Below, in pieces: positions 8,031 through 16,496 of a DNA stretch of 64,000 bases. The number at the start of each line of letters is the position of its first letter. The first letter of the stretch is position 1. This DNA comes from Paenibacillus rigui. GTDB lineage: Bacteria; Bacillota; Bacilli; Paenibacillales; NBRC-103111. The DNA is taken from positions 1-64,000 of the forward strand of contig NZ_NMQW01000047.1 of the NCBI RefSeq assembly GCF_002234615.1, read 5' to 3'. The translations under genes were made by a program, and so were the position numbers. A model generated the notes under the pieces. It ran no database searches. It was not told the origin of the DNA and was given only the letters and a program-made list of their open reading frames with translations.

Positions 8031-9582
8031 TCGTTATGAATTGGATCCGTCCTCGAGACTGAACCGGTTTCCATTTACCTGGTTTCCGTTCAACCTGCTG
8101 CGCAGGGTGATTGTATTTCTTAGAAGGCTGTATCTTATGGCCATGAGCCACGTGGAGCGCAGCATTCGGCTGCAGCTGATGCTGACCATCGGGATATGCT
8201 TGCTGGCCTCTTCATTCACCTATGCCATTAGTGCACAAGTATTCGGTGAAATTCGTCGGGAGGCTAACATTGATTACACCTCCGGCATTGAACATATCGA
8301 CAATCAAGCCCGCAGTCTTGTAAATGAGCTAAATCCTCCCTGGTTCCAGGAAGAACCTGAAGTGAATGTGGACGTACAGGACCGTATGCGCGAATTCGAA
8401 GAGCATGTGAAACGAATCGCTACGTACGATAAGTTCAAGGTGCTGGTCACCGATCTCGAAGGGAAGGTGATTTATCGGAGTGCCAATGCAGCGGAGACGA
8501 ATGTTGAAATTTACCATGTCATCGGCAACGCGATGAATGCACGGACCGATGATACTTATGCGAGAAAAGAATTTTCGAGCTTTTATCCAATTAATTTTAA
8601 GGGTCAAAAGTCATACCTGATCGTCTCCGGCATCCCGGAGCCGCATATCACCTACCGGAAAGGCGAAAGTCCGATGTCCATGCTCAGTGCCGTCGCCGCG
8701 TTTATTTTCTTGTTTTACTTTCTTACCCAGAGAAAAATGCGGTATGTGGAAGAGCTTGCCGGGGGCCTGCGGATCATCGCGACAGGGAACCTGGATTACC
8801 GGGCTATCGAACGTAGTCCGGATGAGCTGGGTTCACTCGCTAGAGATATGAACCTGATGGTAGAGGATTTGCAGCGCAGAATTGAGGAAGAACGGCGCTA
8901 CGAACGGTTGAAAAGCGAGCTGATCACCAACATCTCACATGATTTGCGGACACCGCTGACGCTGATCATGGGTTATTTGCGGCTGTTGCATGATAAAGGC
9001 TATGAAACGCCGGAGCAGGCGGCCGGTTATGTCAATATCGCTTACAGCAAGGCGGAGAAGCTGCAGTCGCTCATCGATGATTTATTCGAGTATACGAAGC
9101 TGTCTAATCGGGATGTACCGATGTATAAGGAAGGGGTTGCACTCAACGAGCTGCTGGACCAGCTGCTGGAGGAGTTTGTGACACTGGGGGAGGAGCAGCA
9201 GCTTACCCTCCACCGCCATATTCCTAAAGAAAAGCTTCTTGTCAGAATCGATGTCGACAAAATGATTCGCGTGTTTGAGAATTTGCTGACCAATGCGCTC
9301 AAGTACAGCTTGAAGCCGGGCGAGATTCAGGTGAATGTGTCTCATGATCAGCGCTTTGTCATTGTCAAAATCAGCAATAGGTCTGAAGCGCTCTCGGATG
9401 AAGACCTGCAGCAGTTGTTTGATCGCTTCTATCGGGTAGATGCTTCGCGCTCCTCCGATAACGGCGGGTCCGGATTAGGCTTGGCGATCGCCAAAAGCAT
9501 CGTCGAATCGCATGAAGGCTCCATTTGGGCGGAGCAGGATAGCGGTCAAATTCATTTCTATGTCAAATTAAAGCTGGCGTAG
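8011..9582 (+). CDS. VanS-like sensor histidine kinase
   Basis: Up to 523 residues. TM1 is at about 55-75 and TM2 at about 225-242, enclosing an extracytoplasmic sensor domain of about 150 residues. HAMP, HisKA (NISHDLRTPL, phosphorylated His), N box (ENLLTNALKYS) and G boxes (GGSGLGLAIAKS) follow. The start is unclear: TTG at 8011 overlaps the regulator by 20 bases next to a G-rich site; TTG 8023 or ATG 8137 (with AGAAGG upstream) are alternatives. The signal is unknown; the lipoprotein downstream may take part in sensing. Confidence 0.92.
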   Translation: MAIKLINRYELDPSSRLNRFPFTWFPFNLLRRVIVFLRRLYLMAMSHVERSIRLQLMLTIGICLLASSFTYAISAQVFGEIRREANIDYTSGIEHIDNQARSLVNELNPPWFQEEPEVNVDVQDRMREFEEHVKRIATYDKFKVLVTDLEGKVIYRSANAAETNVEIYHVIGNAMNARTDDTYARKEFSSFYPINFKGQKSYLIVSGIPEPHITYRKGESPMSMLSAVAAFIFLFYFLTQRKMRYVEELAGGLRIIATGNLDYRAIERSPDELGSLARDMNLMVEDLQRRIEEERRYERLKSELITNISHDLRTPLTLIMGYLRLLHDKGYETPEQAAGYVNIAYSKAEKLQSLIDDLFEYTKLSNRDVPMYKEGVALNELLDQLLEEFVTLGEEQQLTLHRHIPKEKLLVRIDVDKMIRVFENLLTNALKYSLKPGEIQVNVSHDQRFVIVKISNRSEALSDEDLQQLFDRFYRVDASRSSDNGGSGLGLAIAKSIVESHEGSIWAEQDSGQIHFYVKLKLA

Positions 9583-9596
9583 CTGGGGGGCAGGGT

Positions 9597-9965
9597 ATGA
9601 AAAAACAGGTGATGGGATTCCTATTTTTCGTATGCTTTGCAGGACTGACGGGTTGCTCGAGTCCGGTACAATTCAGCGGTAAAAGCGAGCATTGGAGTGC
9701 CGCTTCTTCGATCAATCCGTCTGCAAATGAAAAGTCGTATAACATCCGGTATATCGGGGATGACAAGGAGCAGCTGCAGCAGGTTAATTACATGTTTACC
9801 GGCAGCAAAAATTTTCACAACAGCGGAAAGACTCAACCAACCTCGAACCGGTTGAAAATAAGCGGAGCCTCGACGTTGGAAACACCTTATGCTGAAGAAG
9901 AATGCATGCTGCTGATTATGGAATGGAACGGTAAAAAAGAGACGATCACCTTAGTTAAAAATTAG
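9597..9965 (+). CDS. Small lipoprotein, unknown function
   Basis: A 122-residue protein with a lipoprotein signal (hydrophobic core, then LTGC; mature Cys near residue 20). The mature part is about 100 residues and I recognise no domain in it. It starts 14 bases after the kinase stop, so it is very likely co-transcribed with the two-component system and may be an accessory sensor or a target protein. Whether it is needed for signalling cannot be told from sequence. Confidence 0.7.
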   Translation: MKKQVMGFLFFVCFAGLTGCSSPVQFSGKSEHWSAASSINPSANEKSYNIRYIGDDKEQLQQVNYMFTGSKNFHNSGKTQPTSNRLKISGASTLETPYAEEECMLLIMEWNGKKETITLVKN

Positions 9966-9990
9966 CTTTTCCATCCTTCGATACTTACAT

Positions 9991-10040
9991 AAAGACGCCT
10001 CTATATCCGCCAGATTCTGCGGTTGAAGAAGGCGTCTTTT
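9991..10040. terminator. Bidirectional terminator
   Basis: AAGACGCC and GGCGTCTT form the outer stem with an inner CCGC/GCGG helix. Both flanks are A/T-rich, so it can serve the lipoprotein operon (+) and the LacI gene (-). Confidence 0.75.
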
Positions 10041-10046
10041 CTCATG

Positions 10047-11099
10047 CTAAAAAGGCTCCTTTACCGGGCGCGTTGTCTCGCCAATCCGAAAATCGCATTG
10101 GATCCGAATATGCTCAAAGGGCAGCGTCGGATTGGCGATACGCCACAGCATGCGGTCGGCTGCCCGGTAGCCGGTCTCCCGGATCGGCAGCAGCGGCCGG
10201 GTGAAGGCAGGCAGTGGGCTATTGCTGTCCTGCTCATTGAGAAATCCAATGAGGGACAAATCCTCAGGAACTCGAAGCTTCAGCTTCTGGCAGTACCGGA
10301 ATACCAGAGGCACTTCCCCGTCAATCCCACACAGAAGGGCGGTGGGCTTACCAACCTCAATCTTATCTCGAAGCTCATCAAGCCATTTCGGATGGGTCCT
10401 GCGCGGCTCAATAGAATGCAGGGCGGGATCGACCTCCAGCCCGAAATCGCTCATTGCTTGACGGAAGGCCTGCCATCTCAACGAGAAGCCGCGCTGGACA
10501 TGAATGTCTCCGACATAGAGGATGCGGCTGTGCCCAATGCTGATGAGATAGGCAACCGATTGATAGGCCGCCTCGTAGACATCCCAGATGACACTATCGA
10601 TCCGAACTCCCGGCGGAGGGAAGCTGAGAAGAATGCGCGGCATCGGCAGCTGGAAGAGGTAGGCTTCCCATGCCTTCGGTACAATGCTTGGAGCGATAAA
10701 CAGTCCGTCTGCATATTGCACTTCACTATCCTCGAGCCAAGGCTGCATCGCCTTCTCACTGATATTTTTGGGCAGCAGCATCGTCTCAATGTGATGGCCG
10801 AAGGAAGCGAATCGGTGATGCAGACCTTCCAGCAGCAGTCGGTTATAGCTGACCGATTCCTCGGTCTGCACAAGAAGAAAGCGCTGCCGCTCGACAGGAT
10901 AAGGGGCGATATTTTGCAGACGAAGACTGCGTATTTGGTCCTTGGTATAATAGCCTAATTGCTCGGCGGTTTGTACGATGAGCTGGCGGGTTGCCTCGGA
11001 CATGCCCGGCTTTCCCTTAAGTGCTTTCGATACCGTTTGGACCGTGAGACCCAGCTCGCTGGCTATCGTTCTTAATGTTATTTGTTTGCGGACCGGCAT
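10047..11099 (-). CDS. LacI/GalR family transcriptional regulator
   Basis: A 350-residue protein with an N-terminal LacI helix-turn-helix (ITLRTIASELGLTVQTVSKAL) and a periplasmic-binding-protein-like sensor domain (GFLNEQDSNSPLPAFTRP near the end matches the family). The ATG at 11099 is preferred over 11138 because AGGGAGGGC lies just upstream. It is divergent from the FAD oxidoreductase gene; palindromes and direct repeats between them are likely operators. The effector is probably a sugar or sugar derivative. Confidence 0.92.
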   Translation of the reverse strand: MPVRKQITLRTIASELGLTVQTVSKALKGKPGMSEATRQLIVQTAEQLGYYTKDQIRSLRLQNIAPYPVERQRFLLVQTEESVSYNRLLLEGLHHRFASFGHHIETMLLPKNISEKAMQPWLEDSEVQYADGLFIAPSIVPKAWEAYLFQLPMPRILLSFPPPGVRIDSVIWDVYEAAYQSVAYLISIGHSRILYVGDIHVQRGFSLRWQAFRQAMSDFGLEVDPALHSIEPRRTHPKWLDELRDKIEVGKPTALLCGIDGEVPLVFRYCQKLKLRVPEDLSLIGFLNEQDSNSPLPAFTRPLLPIRETGYRAADRMLWRIANPTLPFEHIRIQCDFRIGETTRPVKEPF

Positions 11100-11166
11100 C
11101 GTGTGCCCTCCCTGCGAAGGATAGGATGGGGGATACAAAGATGTCCTTATCGTACCACGATCTTAT

Positions 11167-11183
11167 TTTTAGTTAAACTAAAA
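11167..11183. promoter_or_regulatory. 17-bp perfect palindrome, LacI operator candidate
   Basis: TTTTAGTT-A-AACTAAAA in the divergent region between the LacI gene and the FAD oxidoreductase, with the odd-centred symmetry common for LacI-family sites. Confidence 0.55.
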
Positions 11184-11217
11184 TGAAACTAGTTCCCTGA
11201 CATCGTGAAACTATAAT
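11184..11217 (+). promoter_or_regulatory. TGAAACTA direct repeats and -10 of the FAD oxidoreductase
   Basis: TGAAACTA at 11184-11191 and 11206-11213, exactly 22 bases apart (two helical turns). A consensus TATAAT (11212-11217) overlaps the second copy. No good -35 is present, so activation or strong regulator dependence is possible. Confidence 0.5.
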
Positions 11218-11266
11218 GAGAGGTAGATAAGGATTTCACCCGATTAGGGTTAAGGAGGATTTTCTG

Positions 11267-12676
11267 ATGGCAACGAGTGACAAGACGATGATTTCAATCC
11301 CTTCCCAGCAGCTTCCGGTTTCATCTACACCCGATGTAGTTATTGTCGGAGGCGGTCCGACGGGAATTGCAGCCGCCATCGCCGCAGCGCGCAATGGTGC
11401 AAACACGTTGTTGATTGAACAGCGCGGCTATATGGGAGGCATGGGTACGGCAGCACTGGTACCGGCGTTTTGCCCCTATACCGACGGAGAGAAACCGGTC
11501 ATTCGCGGCATAGGGCTGGAGCTGCTTGAGCGGATGAAGCGCGAGGCAGGCGAGGTCTTTCATCAGCGGTATGAAGAGCAGCTGGATTGGGTGCCTATCG
11601 ATGTGGAGACGCTGAAGCGGGTTTATGACGATGCGGTAGTGGAAAGCGGAGCGAAGGTATTGTTCCACACCTTCGCAGATCAGGTGCTGCTGGACGGTGA
11701 ACGGATTACCGGTCTGGTGATCAGCAACAAAACGGGGCGATCCGTCGTGCAGGCGAAGCTGTATATCGATGCAACGGGCGACGCCGATCTGGCAGCGCTT
11801 GCGGGTGTGCCCTTCCAGGTCGGCGGTGAAGACGGGGAGCTTCAGCCGGGCACGATGTGCTATATTGTCTCCGGTGCCGACAAGCAGCGATTTGATGAAT
11901 TTACCCGAACCAGCGGCCAGGGCAAGCAGCTTGAGAAAACGATCGTCGAAGCGCAGCAAAATGGCGATCTGCCGGAAGGGCGCAAGCGGGTATCCGGTAT
12001 CGCATGGATTTCGGATACGGTGGCCGGCTTTAACTTTGGACATATCTTTGGCGTGGACGGCTCCAAGGCCGAGGATTTGACGCTCGCTGCGATAGAGGGA
12101 CGCAAGCTGATCGACACGCAGATCCGTTTCTTACGTAAGTATGTACCGGGGTTTGAGCAGGTGCATCTCGTTCATTCCGGCGATCAAATCGGTATTCGGG
12201 AGACACGGCGTATTGCAGGCGATTATACACTTGTTGTGGATGATTTCTTGTCCATGCGCACCTTTGAGGACGATATCGCGAGAAACGCCTATTTTATCGA
12301 CATCCATTTGGCCAATGCCGGCAGTACGATGACAATCAAGCATTTGCCGAAAGGCCAATCTCATGGCGTACCTTACCGCTGCATGCTGCCGCAGGGCAAG
12401 TCCAACCTGATTGTAGCCGGCCGTTCCGTTTCCTCCGATCGCCCGGTGCAGGGTTCGCTGCGGGTCATGCCCAATTGCTTTGCGATGGGGCAGGCGGCAG
12501 GCACGGCAGCGGCTATGCTCAGGGAGACAGGCGGCGGTTTCCGCGACGTATCGATTCCGGAGCTGCAGAGCAGGTTGATCGAGCAGGGGGCATGGCTGGG
12601 AGAGAGACCGGGCCAAGCCGGACAAGTGCAACCGGTTCCCGCAGGGCATATTGAGTACGAAGAAGAGAGCGAATAA
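11267..12676 (+). CDS. FAD-dependent oxidoreductase (FAD_oxidored type)
   Basis: A 469-residue protein with an N-terminal dinucleotide-binding fold (VVIVGGGPTGIAAAIAAARNG, then LLIEQ) and the GGMGT segment typical of PF12831 FAD-dependent oxidoreductases, which are common next to carbohydrate uptake genes in Paenibacillus. The C-terminus has SSDRPVQGSLRVMPNCFAMGQAAGTAAAM, the terminal FAD-contact motif. AAGGAGG precedes the ATG. It is divergent from its likely LacI regulator and just upstream of a YesMN-type sugar system. Substrate unknown. Confidence 0.85.
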   Translation: MATSDKTMISIPSQQLPVSSTPDVVIVGGGPTGIAAAIAAARNGANTLLIEQRGYMGGMGTAALVPAFCPYTDGEKPVIRGIGLELLERMKREAGEVFHQRYEEQLDWVPIDVETLKRVYDDAVVESGAKVLFHTFADQVLLDGERITGLVISNKTGRSVVQAKLYIDATGDADLAALAGVPFQVGGEDGELQPGTMCYIVSGADKQRFDEFTRTSGQGKQLEKTIVEAQQNGDLPEGRKRVSGIAWISDTVAGFNFGHIFGVDGSKAEDLTLAAIEGRKLIDTQIRFLRKYVPGFEQVHLVHSGDQIGIRETRRIAGDYTLVVDDFLSMRTFEDDIARNAYFIDIHLANAGSTMTIKHLPKGQSHGVPYRCMLPQGKSNLIVAGRSVSSDRPVQGSLRVMPNCFAMGQAAGTAAAMLRETGGGFRDVSIPELQSRLIEQGAWLGERPGQAGQVQPVPAGHIEYEEESE

Positions 12677-12682
12677 ATCATG

Positions 12683-12703
12683 GGATTTGACCAGAAATCG
12701 TAG
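12683..12703 (+). promoter_or_regulatory. Shared upstream box, copy A
   Basis: GGATTT-G-ACCAGAAA followed by TAG, 53 bases upstream of TATAAT (12736-12741). The same box lies 54 bases upstream of the transporter -10 (copy B, 16406). Likely a binding site of the AraC-type response regulator. Confidence 0.6.
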
Positions 12704-12735
12704 GATTCCCCCTATGTACAGGTAACGTAATAGCC

Positions 12736-12741
12736 TATAAT
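12736..12741 (+). promoter_or_regulatory. -10 of the response regulator/kinase operon
   Basis: Consensus TATAAT without a recognisable -35, downstream of box A; suggests activator dependence. Confidence 0.5.
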
Positions 12742-12753
12742 GGAAGCATAGGC

Positions 12754-12790
12754 ACAGCCCTTGGAGGTTCACACCTTTGAGGGCTGTTTT
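12754..12790 (+). terminator. Terminator-like hairpin in the regulator leader
   Basis: ACAGCCCT and AGGGCTGT with an inner AGGT/ACCT helix, then four T. It can end FAD oxidoreductase transcripts, but it lies downstream of the -10 at 12736, so transcripts from that promoter must read through it. Confidence 0.6.
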
Positions 12791-12812
12791 CGCTATCTCG
12801 ACAGGGGGGCCG

Positions 12813-14444
12813 ATGGATATGTATAAATTAATCATTGTGGACGATGAGCCGACGGTCCGATACGGCCTTCGGAATTATTTTCAGTGGAGCGATTTCGGTA
12901 TTGAAGTCATAGATGAAGCGGATGACGGGCTGACAGGACTTGCTTTGGCGGAGAGAACCCGGCCGGATATCGTGCTGACCGACGTGCGCATGCTGCATAT
13001 GGACGGGATTCAGATGGCGTCGCAAATACGGAGCAGCTATCCCCAGACCAAAATTGTATTTGTGAGCGGTCACGACGATGTAGATTACATGAAATCCGCT
13101 CTGCAGGTGAACGCCGTTGATTATATATTTAAGCCTGTGAATATGCAGGAGCTGCACAAAGTCGTGGAACGGGTGATGGGCGAGCTGGAGGAGGAACGCA
13201 AGGAACGGCGGCTCATTGCCGATATGCAGGAGAAGCTGACCCAAAGCATGCCCTTGCTCAGGGAAAAATTTCTGATGTCACTCATCCGTGACGGGATTCA
13301 ACAACCGCATCGGATCCAGGATCGGCTGGATTTCCTTGGCCTTCAGCTTCCGGAAGAAGCTCCGTACTGGGTCATTATCGTTCAGATTGACGACAACGCA
13401 GATGTGGTGGACGGACGCTCCGAACGGGATAAGCAGCTCTTGGCTTACGCCGTGCTGAACGTGTGTCAGGAGCTTGTCGAGCGGTACATGAACGGATATG
13501 CATTCGAGAACCGAAGCGGCGAATACGTCTGTATATTGTACGGCGGGGAAGAGCGAGAAGGCTTGGACTTGGAAGACCCGTTGGTCATGCTCGCCGGGGA
13601 TATCCGGGAAAATTTGGCCCAGTGGTTGAAAATTAGCGTGACCATTGGTGTCGGAGAACGGATCTCGAAGCTCGCGGCACTTCCTCTTTCCTATACGAGA
13701 GCGCGGGAGGCCGCTGATCAGAAATGGTATCTGGGCAAAAACCGGATCATTACGATGGACAGTTTGGAGACGGACGAAGAAAGCCCGTACCGCTTCGACT
13801 CCTCGCAGCATGAGCGGTTTCTGTCCGCGTTAAAGGCAGGGGAGCAGGGGCCGTTATTTCAGGAGCTGGAGGTGTGGTTTGCAAGGGTTGCGCGAAACCG
13901 TAAAGACGGCATTCATTACGGTAAAATATTTTCGCTCGAGCTGATTCTTCTGGCAAACCGGCTTATGCTGGAGTTCAATATTCATGATGCCGAGCTGGAA
14001 AGAAAGGGAACGGATTTGTGGAGCCGAATTAATAAGCAGGAAACGATCCGTGACGTTAGGACCCTCCTGGAGGCACATCTTCTGGAGGTATGCAATCGGG
14101 TTCAAGACAAGCGCAGCGGCAAATCGAGGCATGTCATTGAAAGAATCCGGGCGGTGATGGAGCAGAGGTATGCGGAAAATTTAACGGTTAGCGACGTCGC
14201 GGAGAGCGTCTATTTGAGCTCGACGTATGTGAGCCTGCTGTTCAAGCAGGAGACCGGCGAAACCGTGTATGAGTATTTAACGAAGGTGAGGATCGAACGG
14301 GCCAAAGAAATGCTCCGGGATCCTCGCGTAAAATTTTATGAGGTAAGCGAAGCGGTAGGCTATGCCGATCCGAGCCATTTCAGCAAAATTTTCAAGAAAT
14401 ATACCGGGTGGACACCCAGCGGCTACAGGGATCAAATGACATAA
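12813..14444 (+). CDS. AraC-type response regulator (YesN family)
   Basis: A 543-residue protein: receiver domain with Asp57 (VLTDVRM) and Lys near 107 (FKPVN), a variable middle domain, and a C-terminal AraC/XylS DNA-binding domain with two helix-turn-helices (NLTVSDVAESVYLSSTYVSLLFKQ; VSEAVGYADPSHFSKIFKKYTGWTPSGYR). The ATG at 12813 follows ACAGGGGGG and is chosen over a TTG at 12777 that lies inside the hairpin. It pairs with the YesM-like kinase 16 bases downstream and probably activates the ABC importer at 16497. Confidence 0.93.
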   Translation: MDMYKLIIVDDEPTVRYGLRNYFQWSDFGIEVIDEADDGLTGLALAERTRPDIVLTDVRMLHMDGIQMASQIRSSYPQTKIVFVSGHDDVDYMKSALQVNAVDYIFKPVNMQELHKVVERVMGELEEERKERRLIADMQEKLTQSMPLLREKFLMSLIRDGIQQPHRIQDRLDFLGLQLPEEAPYWVIIVQIDDNADVVDGRSERDKQLLAYAVLNVCQELVERYMNGYAFENRSGEYVCILYGGEEREGLDLEDPLVMLAGDIRENLAQWLKISVTIGVGERISKLAALPLSYTRAREAADQKWYLGKNRIITMDSLETDEESPYRFDSSQHERFLSALKAGEQGPLFQELEVWFARVARNRKDGIHYGKIFSLELILLANRLMLEFNIHDAELERKGTDLWSRINKQETIRDVRTLLEAHLLEVCNRVQDKRSGKSRHVIERIRAVMEQRYAENLTVSDVAESVYLSSTYVSLLFKQETGETVYEYLTKVRIERAKEMLRDPRVKFYEVSEAVGYADPSHFSKIFKKYTGWTPSGYRDQMT

Positions 14445-14460
14445 GAGGGGAACGGTTCGG

Positions 14461-16290
14461 ATGAAACGGCATGTCTCGAAGTGGTTTGCTCAAACGCCGT
14501 CCATGCTGCGCGGGCTTGTTGATGCAAGGTATTGGCTTTTGGCGTATGCGCTGTTTATATTGCTGCCGGCCGGGTTCCTTCTGTACTCCTATTACCAGAA
14601 GACCACCGCTATTCTTGAGCAGGAAGTCACCCGTTCCATGCTGCAGACGATGAAGCAGACGGGCATTAACGTGCAGTATCAATTGGATCGTGTGAAGGAT
14701 ACGTCCAACACGCTTTTTATGAACCCGAATCTGTACAGCTACTTGGCGGAATCGGATGAGGCGTACCCCATAGACGTGACCAAAAATTTAAGACTGCTGC
14801 TTGGCGCGGCCGAGAACAATGAAAATGTGTTCCGGGTTCGGCTATTCGTGGACGACACGAAGCTCTATGCGGGGGAGAAAATTAATTTCTTTCCTCTTGA
14901 AACGCTGAAAAGCCGACCATGGTATTCACGGGTCCTCGAAGCCGGAGGATCGATCGTCTGGACGGGGGCTTATGAGGAGCATTATATCGATAAAGATGAT
15001 ACGTATGTGTTTTCCATCGCCCGGATGCTGCGGGATCCAAGAGTGTATGACCGGTTCATCGGTGTATTGGTCATCGATATGGCGGAGCATGTGGTCAGTA
15101 ATCTTCTGCATCAGGTGGAGCTGTCCAAGCATCAAACCGTGTATTTGACGGATAAAGACGGGACGGTCATCTGGCACCCGGATAAGACGCGAATCGGACA
15201 GCCTGCTTTGAGCGGGGAAATGGTGTCAAGAATGGCCGGCGCACAGGAAGGGATTGAGAAAGCGGTACTCGGCCATGAGAACAAGTACGCCGTGTATACG
15301 ACCATTCGCTACACGGGCTGGAAGCTGGTTGCAGAGGTGCCTGCCGGCGAAATCGCACGTCAAGCGGTGACGCTGAACCGATTCTCTGGAGCGGCTTTTT
15401 TACTGGGGGTATCGGTATTGTTCCTGCTGCTTGTGTTCGTTCTGCTCGCATTTGTCATTCGGAGCTTGAACCGCAGGGTACAGCTTGTGATCCGGGCGAT
15501 TCACAAGGAAGGCCTGGAGCACCTGGATGAGCCGCAGGGGAAGGTCGCGGGCAATCTGAATGTGCTGGAGCGAAGCGTCGACCACATGATCCATAAGGTG
15601 AAGGACTTGATGGAAGAAACGTATACGTCGAAGGTGCAGGAGAGAGAGGCGCAGCTTCGGGCGCTCCAGGCGCAAATCAACCCGCATTTTCTGTACAATA
15701 CACTGGATACGATCAATTGGATTGCGGTCGGACACGGCGCAACGGATATAAGCCAAATGATCGATGCCCTGGCGAAGTATTTCAGGCTCAGTCTGAACAA
15801 GGGCCGAGATACGGTCAGTGTCGAGGACGAGTTGAACCTGGCCAAGGTGTATTTGGAAATCCAGCAGAACCGGTTCCCGCATCGCTTTGATCTGACGATC
15901 GAAGCGGATCCCGAGGTCATGGGCTTGATGATTCCCAAGCTGACACTTCAGCCAATCGTAGAAAATGCGCTGCTGCACGGCATCCGTAAGTCGCCGAAAC
16001 AGAACGGCAGCATCCGGATCGAAGCGACCCGGACAGAGGAGGAGCTGCTGCTTTCTGTGAGCGACAATGGCATCGGCATGACGGAGGAGCAGGCAGCGAA
16101 GCTGCTGACGGAGCCTCGGCCGCAATCGCGCACGGACGGTTCGGGAAGCTCTTATGGACTGTACAACGTCCATGAAAGAATCCGCTTGTTTGCCGGAGAC
16201 GGCTATGGACTCACCATCGACTCTGTAGCTGGAGAAGGCACGACGGTGCGGATTTTGCTGAAAGCAAGGCCTTCAGCCATAAACGAATAG
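14461..16290 (+). CDS. YesM-family sensor histidine kinase
   Basis: A 609-residue protein: TM1 at about 23-43, a large extracellular dCache-like sensor (about 45-295), TM2 at about 310-332, a HAMP region, then His_kinase domain PF06580 with QINPHFLYNTLDTINWI (the phosphorylated His) and a HATPase_c domain (ENALLHGI, DNGIGM, GLYNVHERIRLF). This is the standard membrane sensor for sugars or oligosaccharides in Paenibacillus and Bacillus. It forms an operon with the response regulator. Confidence 0.93.
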   Translation: MKRHVSKWFAQTPSMLRGLVDARYWLLAYALFILLPAGFLLYSYYQKTTAILEQEVTRSMLQTMKQTGINVQYQLDRVKDTSNTLFMNPNLYSYLAESDEAYPIDVTKNLRLLLGAAENNENVFRVRLFVDDTKLYAGEKINFFPLETLKSRPWYSRVLEAGGSIVWTGAYEEHYIDKDDTYVFSIARMLRDPRVYDRFIGVLVIDMAEHVVSNLLHQVELSKHQTVYLTDKDGTVIWHPDKTRIGQPALSGEMVSRMAGAQEGIEKAVLGHENKYAVYTTIRYTGWKLVAEVPAGEIARQAVTLNRFSGAAFLLGVSVLFLLLVFVLLAFVIRSLNRRVQLVIRAIHKEGLEHLDEPQGKVAGNLNVLERSVDHMIHKVKDLMEETYTSKVQEREAQLRALQAQINPHFLYNTLDTINWIAVGHGATDISQMIDALAKYFRLSLNKGRDTVSVEDELNLAKVYLEIQQNRFPHRFDLTIEADPEVMGLMIPKLTLQPIVENALLHGIRKSPKQNGSIRIEATRTEEELLLSVSDNGIGMTEEQAAKLLTEPRPQSRTDGSGSSYGLYNVHERIRLFAGDGYGLTIDSVAGEGTTVRILLKARPSAINE

Positions 16291-16298
16291 TAAGGAAT

Positions 16299-16332
16299 GG
16301 CCGTGCTTCGATAGAGGAAGCGCGGCCTTTTT
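16299..16332 (+). terminator. Terminator after the kinase
   Basis: GGCCGTGCTTC pairs with GAAGCGCGGCC (one G-U pair), followed by five T. It separates the two-component operon from the transporter operon. Confidence 0.85.
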
Positions 16333-16405
16333 CGCATAAATAGCGCTTCGATGGCCGGATGGGACGACATCACTCCAACTCATGTAAGCGATGCCAAACT
16401 CCATA

Positions 16406-16465
16406 GGATTTCACCAGAAAGTATAGCTTCACCCTCTACAGACGCTGCGCCGAGACTCCTATAAT
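16406..16465 (+). promoter_or_regulatory. Shared upstream box, copy B, and transporter promoter
   Basis: GGATTT-C-ACCAGAAA with TAG at 16424-16426, then TATAAT at 16460-16465, 54 bases from the box start. Layout and sequence match copy A at 12683, pointing to common control by the AraC-type response regulator. Confidence 0.6.
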
Positions 16466-16496
16466 AAGACTATAAGCACTTGGAGGTGAAGCTACC

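Noticed and set aside
10023-10958. 311-codon open frame antisense to the LacI gene
   Set aside because: Mirror of the coding frame; no ribosome binding site, no recognisable domain, and the LacI frame is unambiguous.
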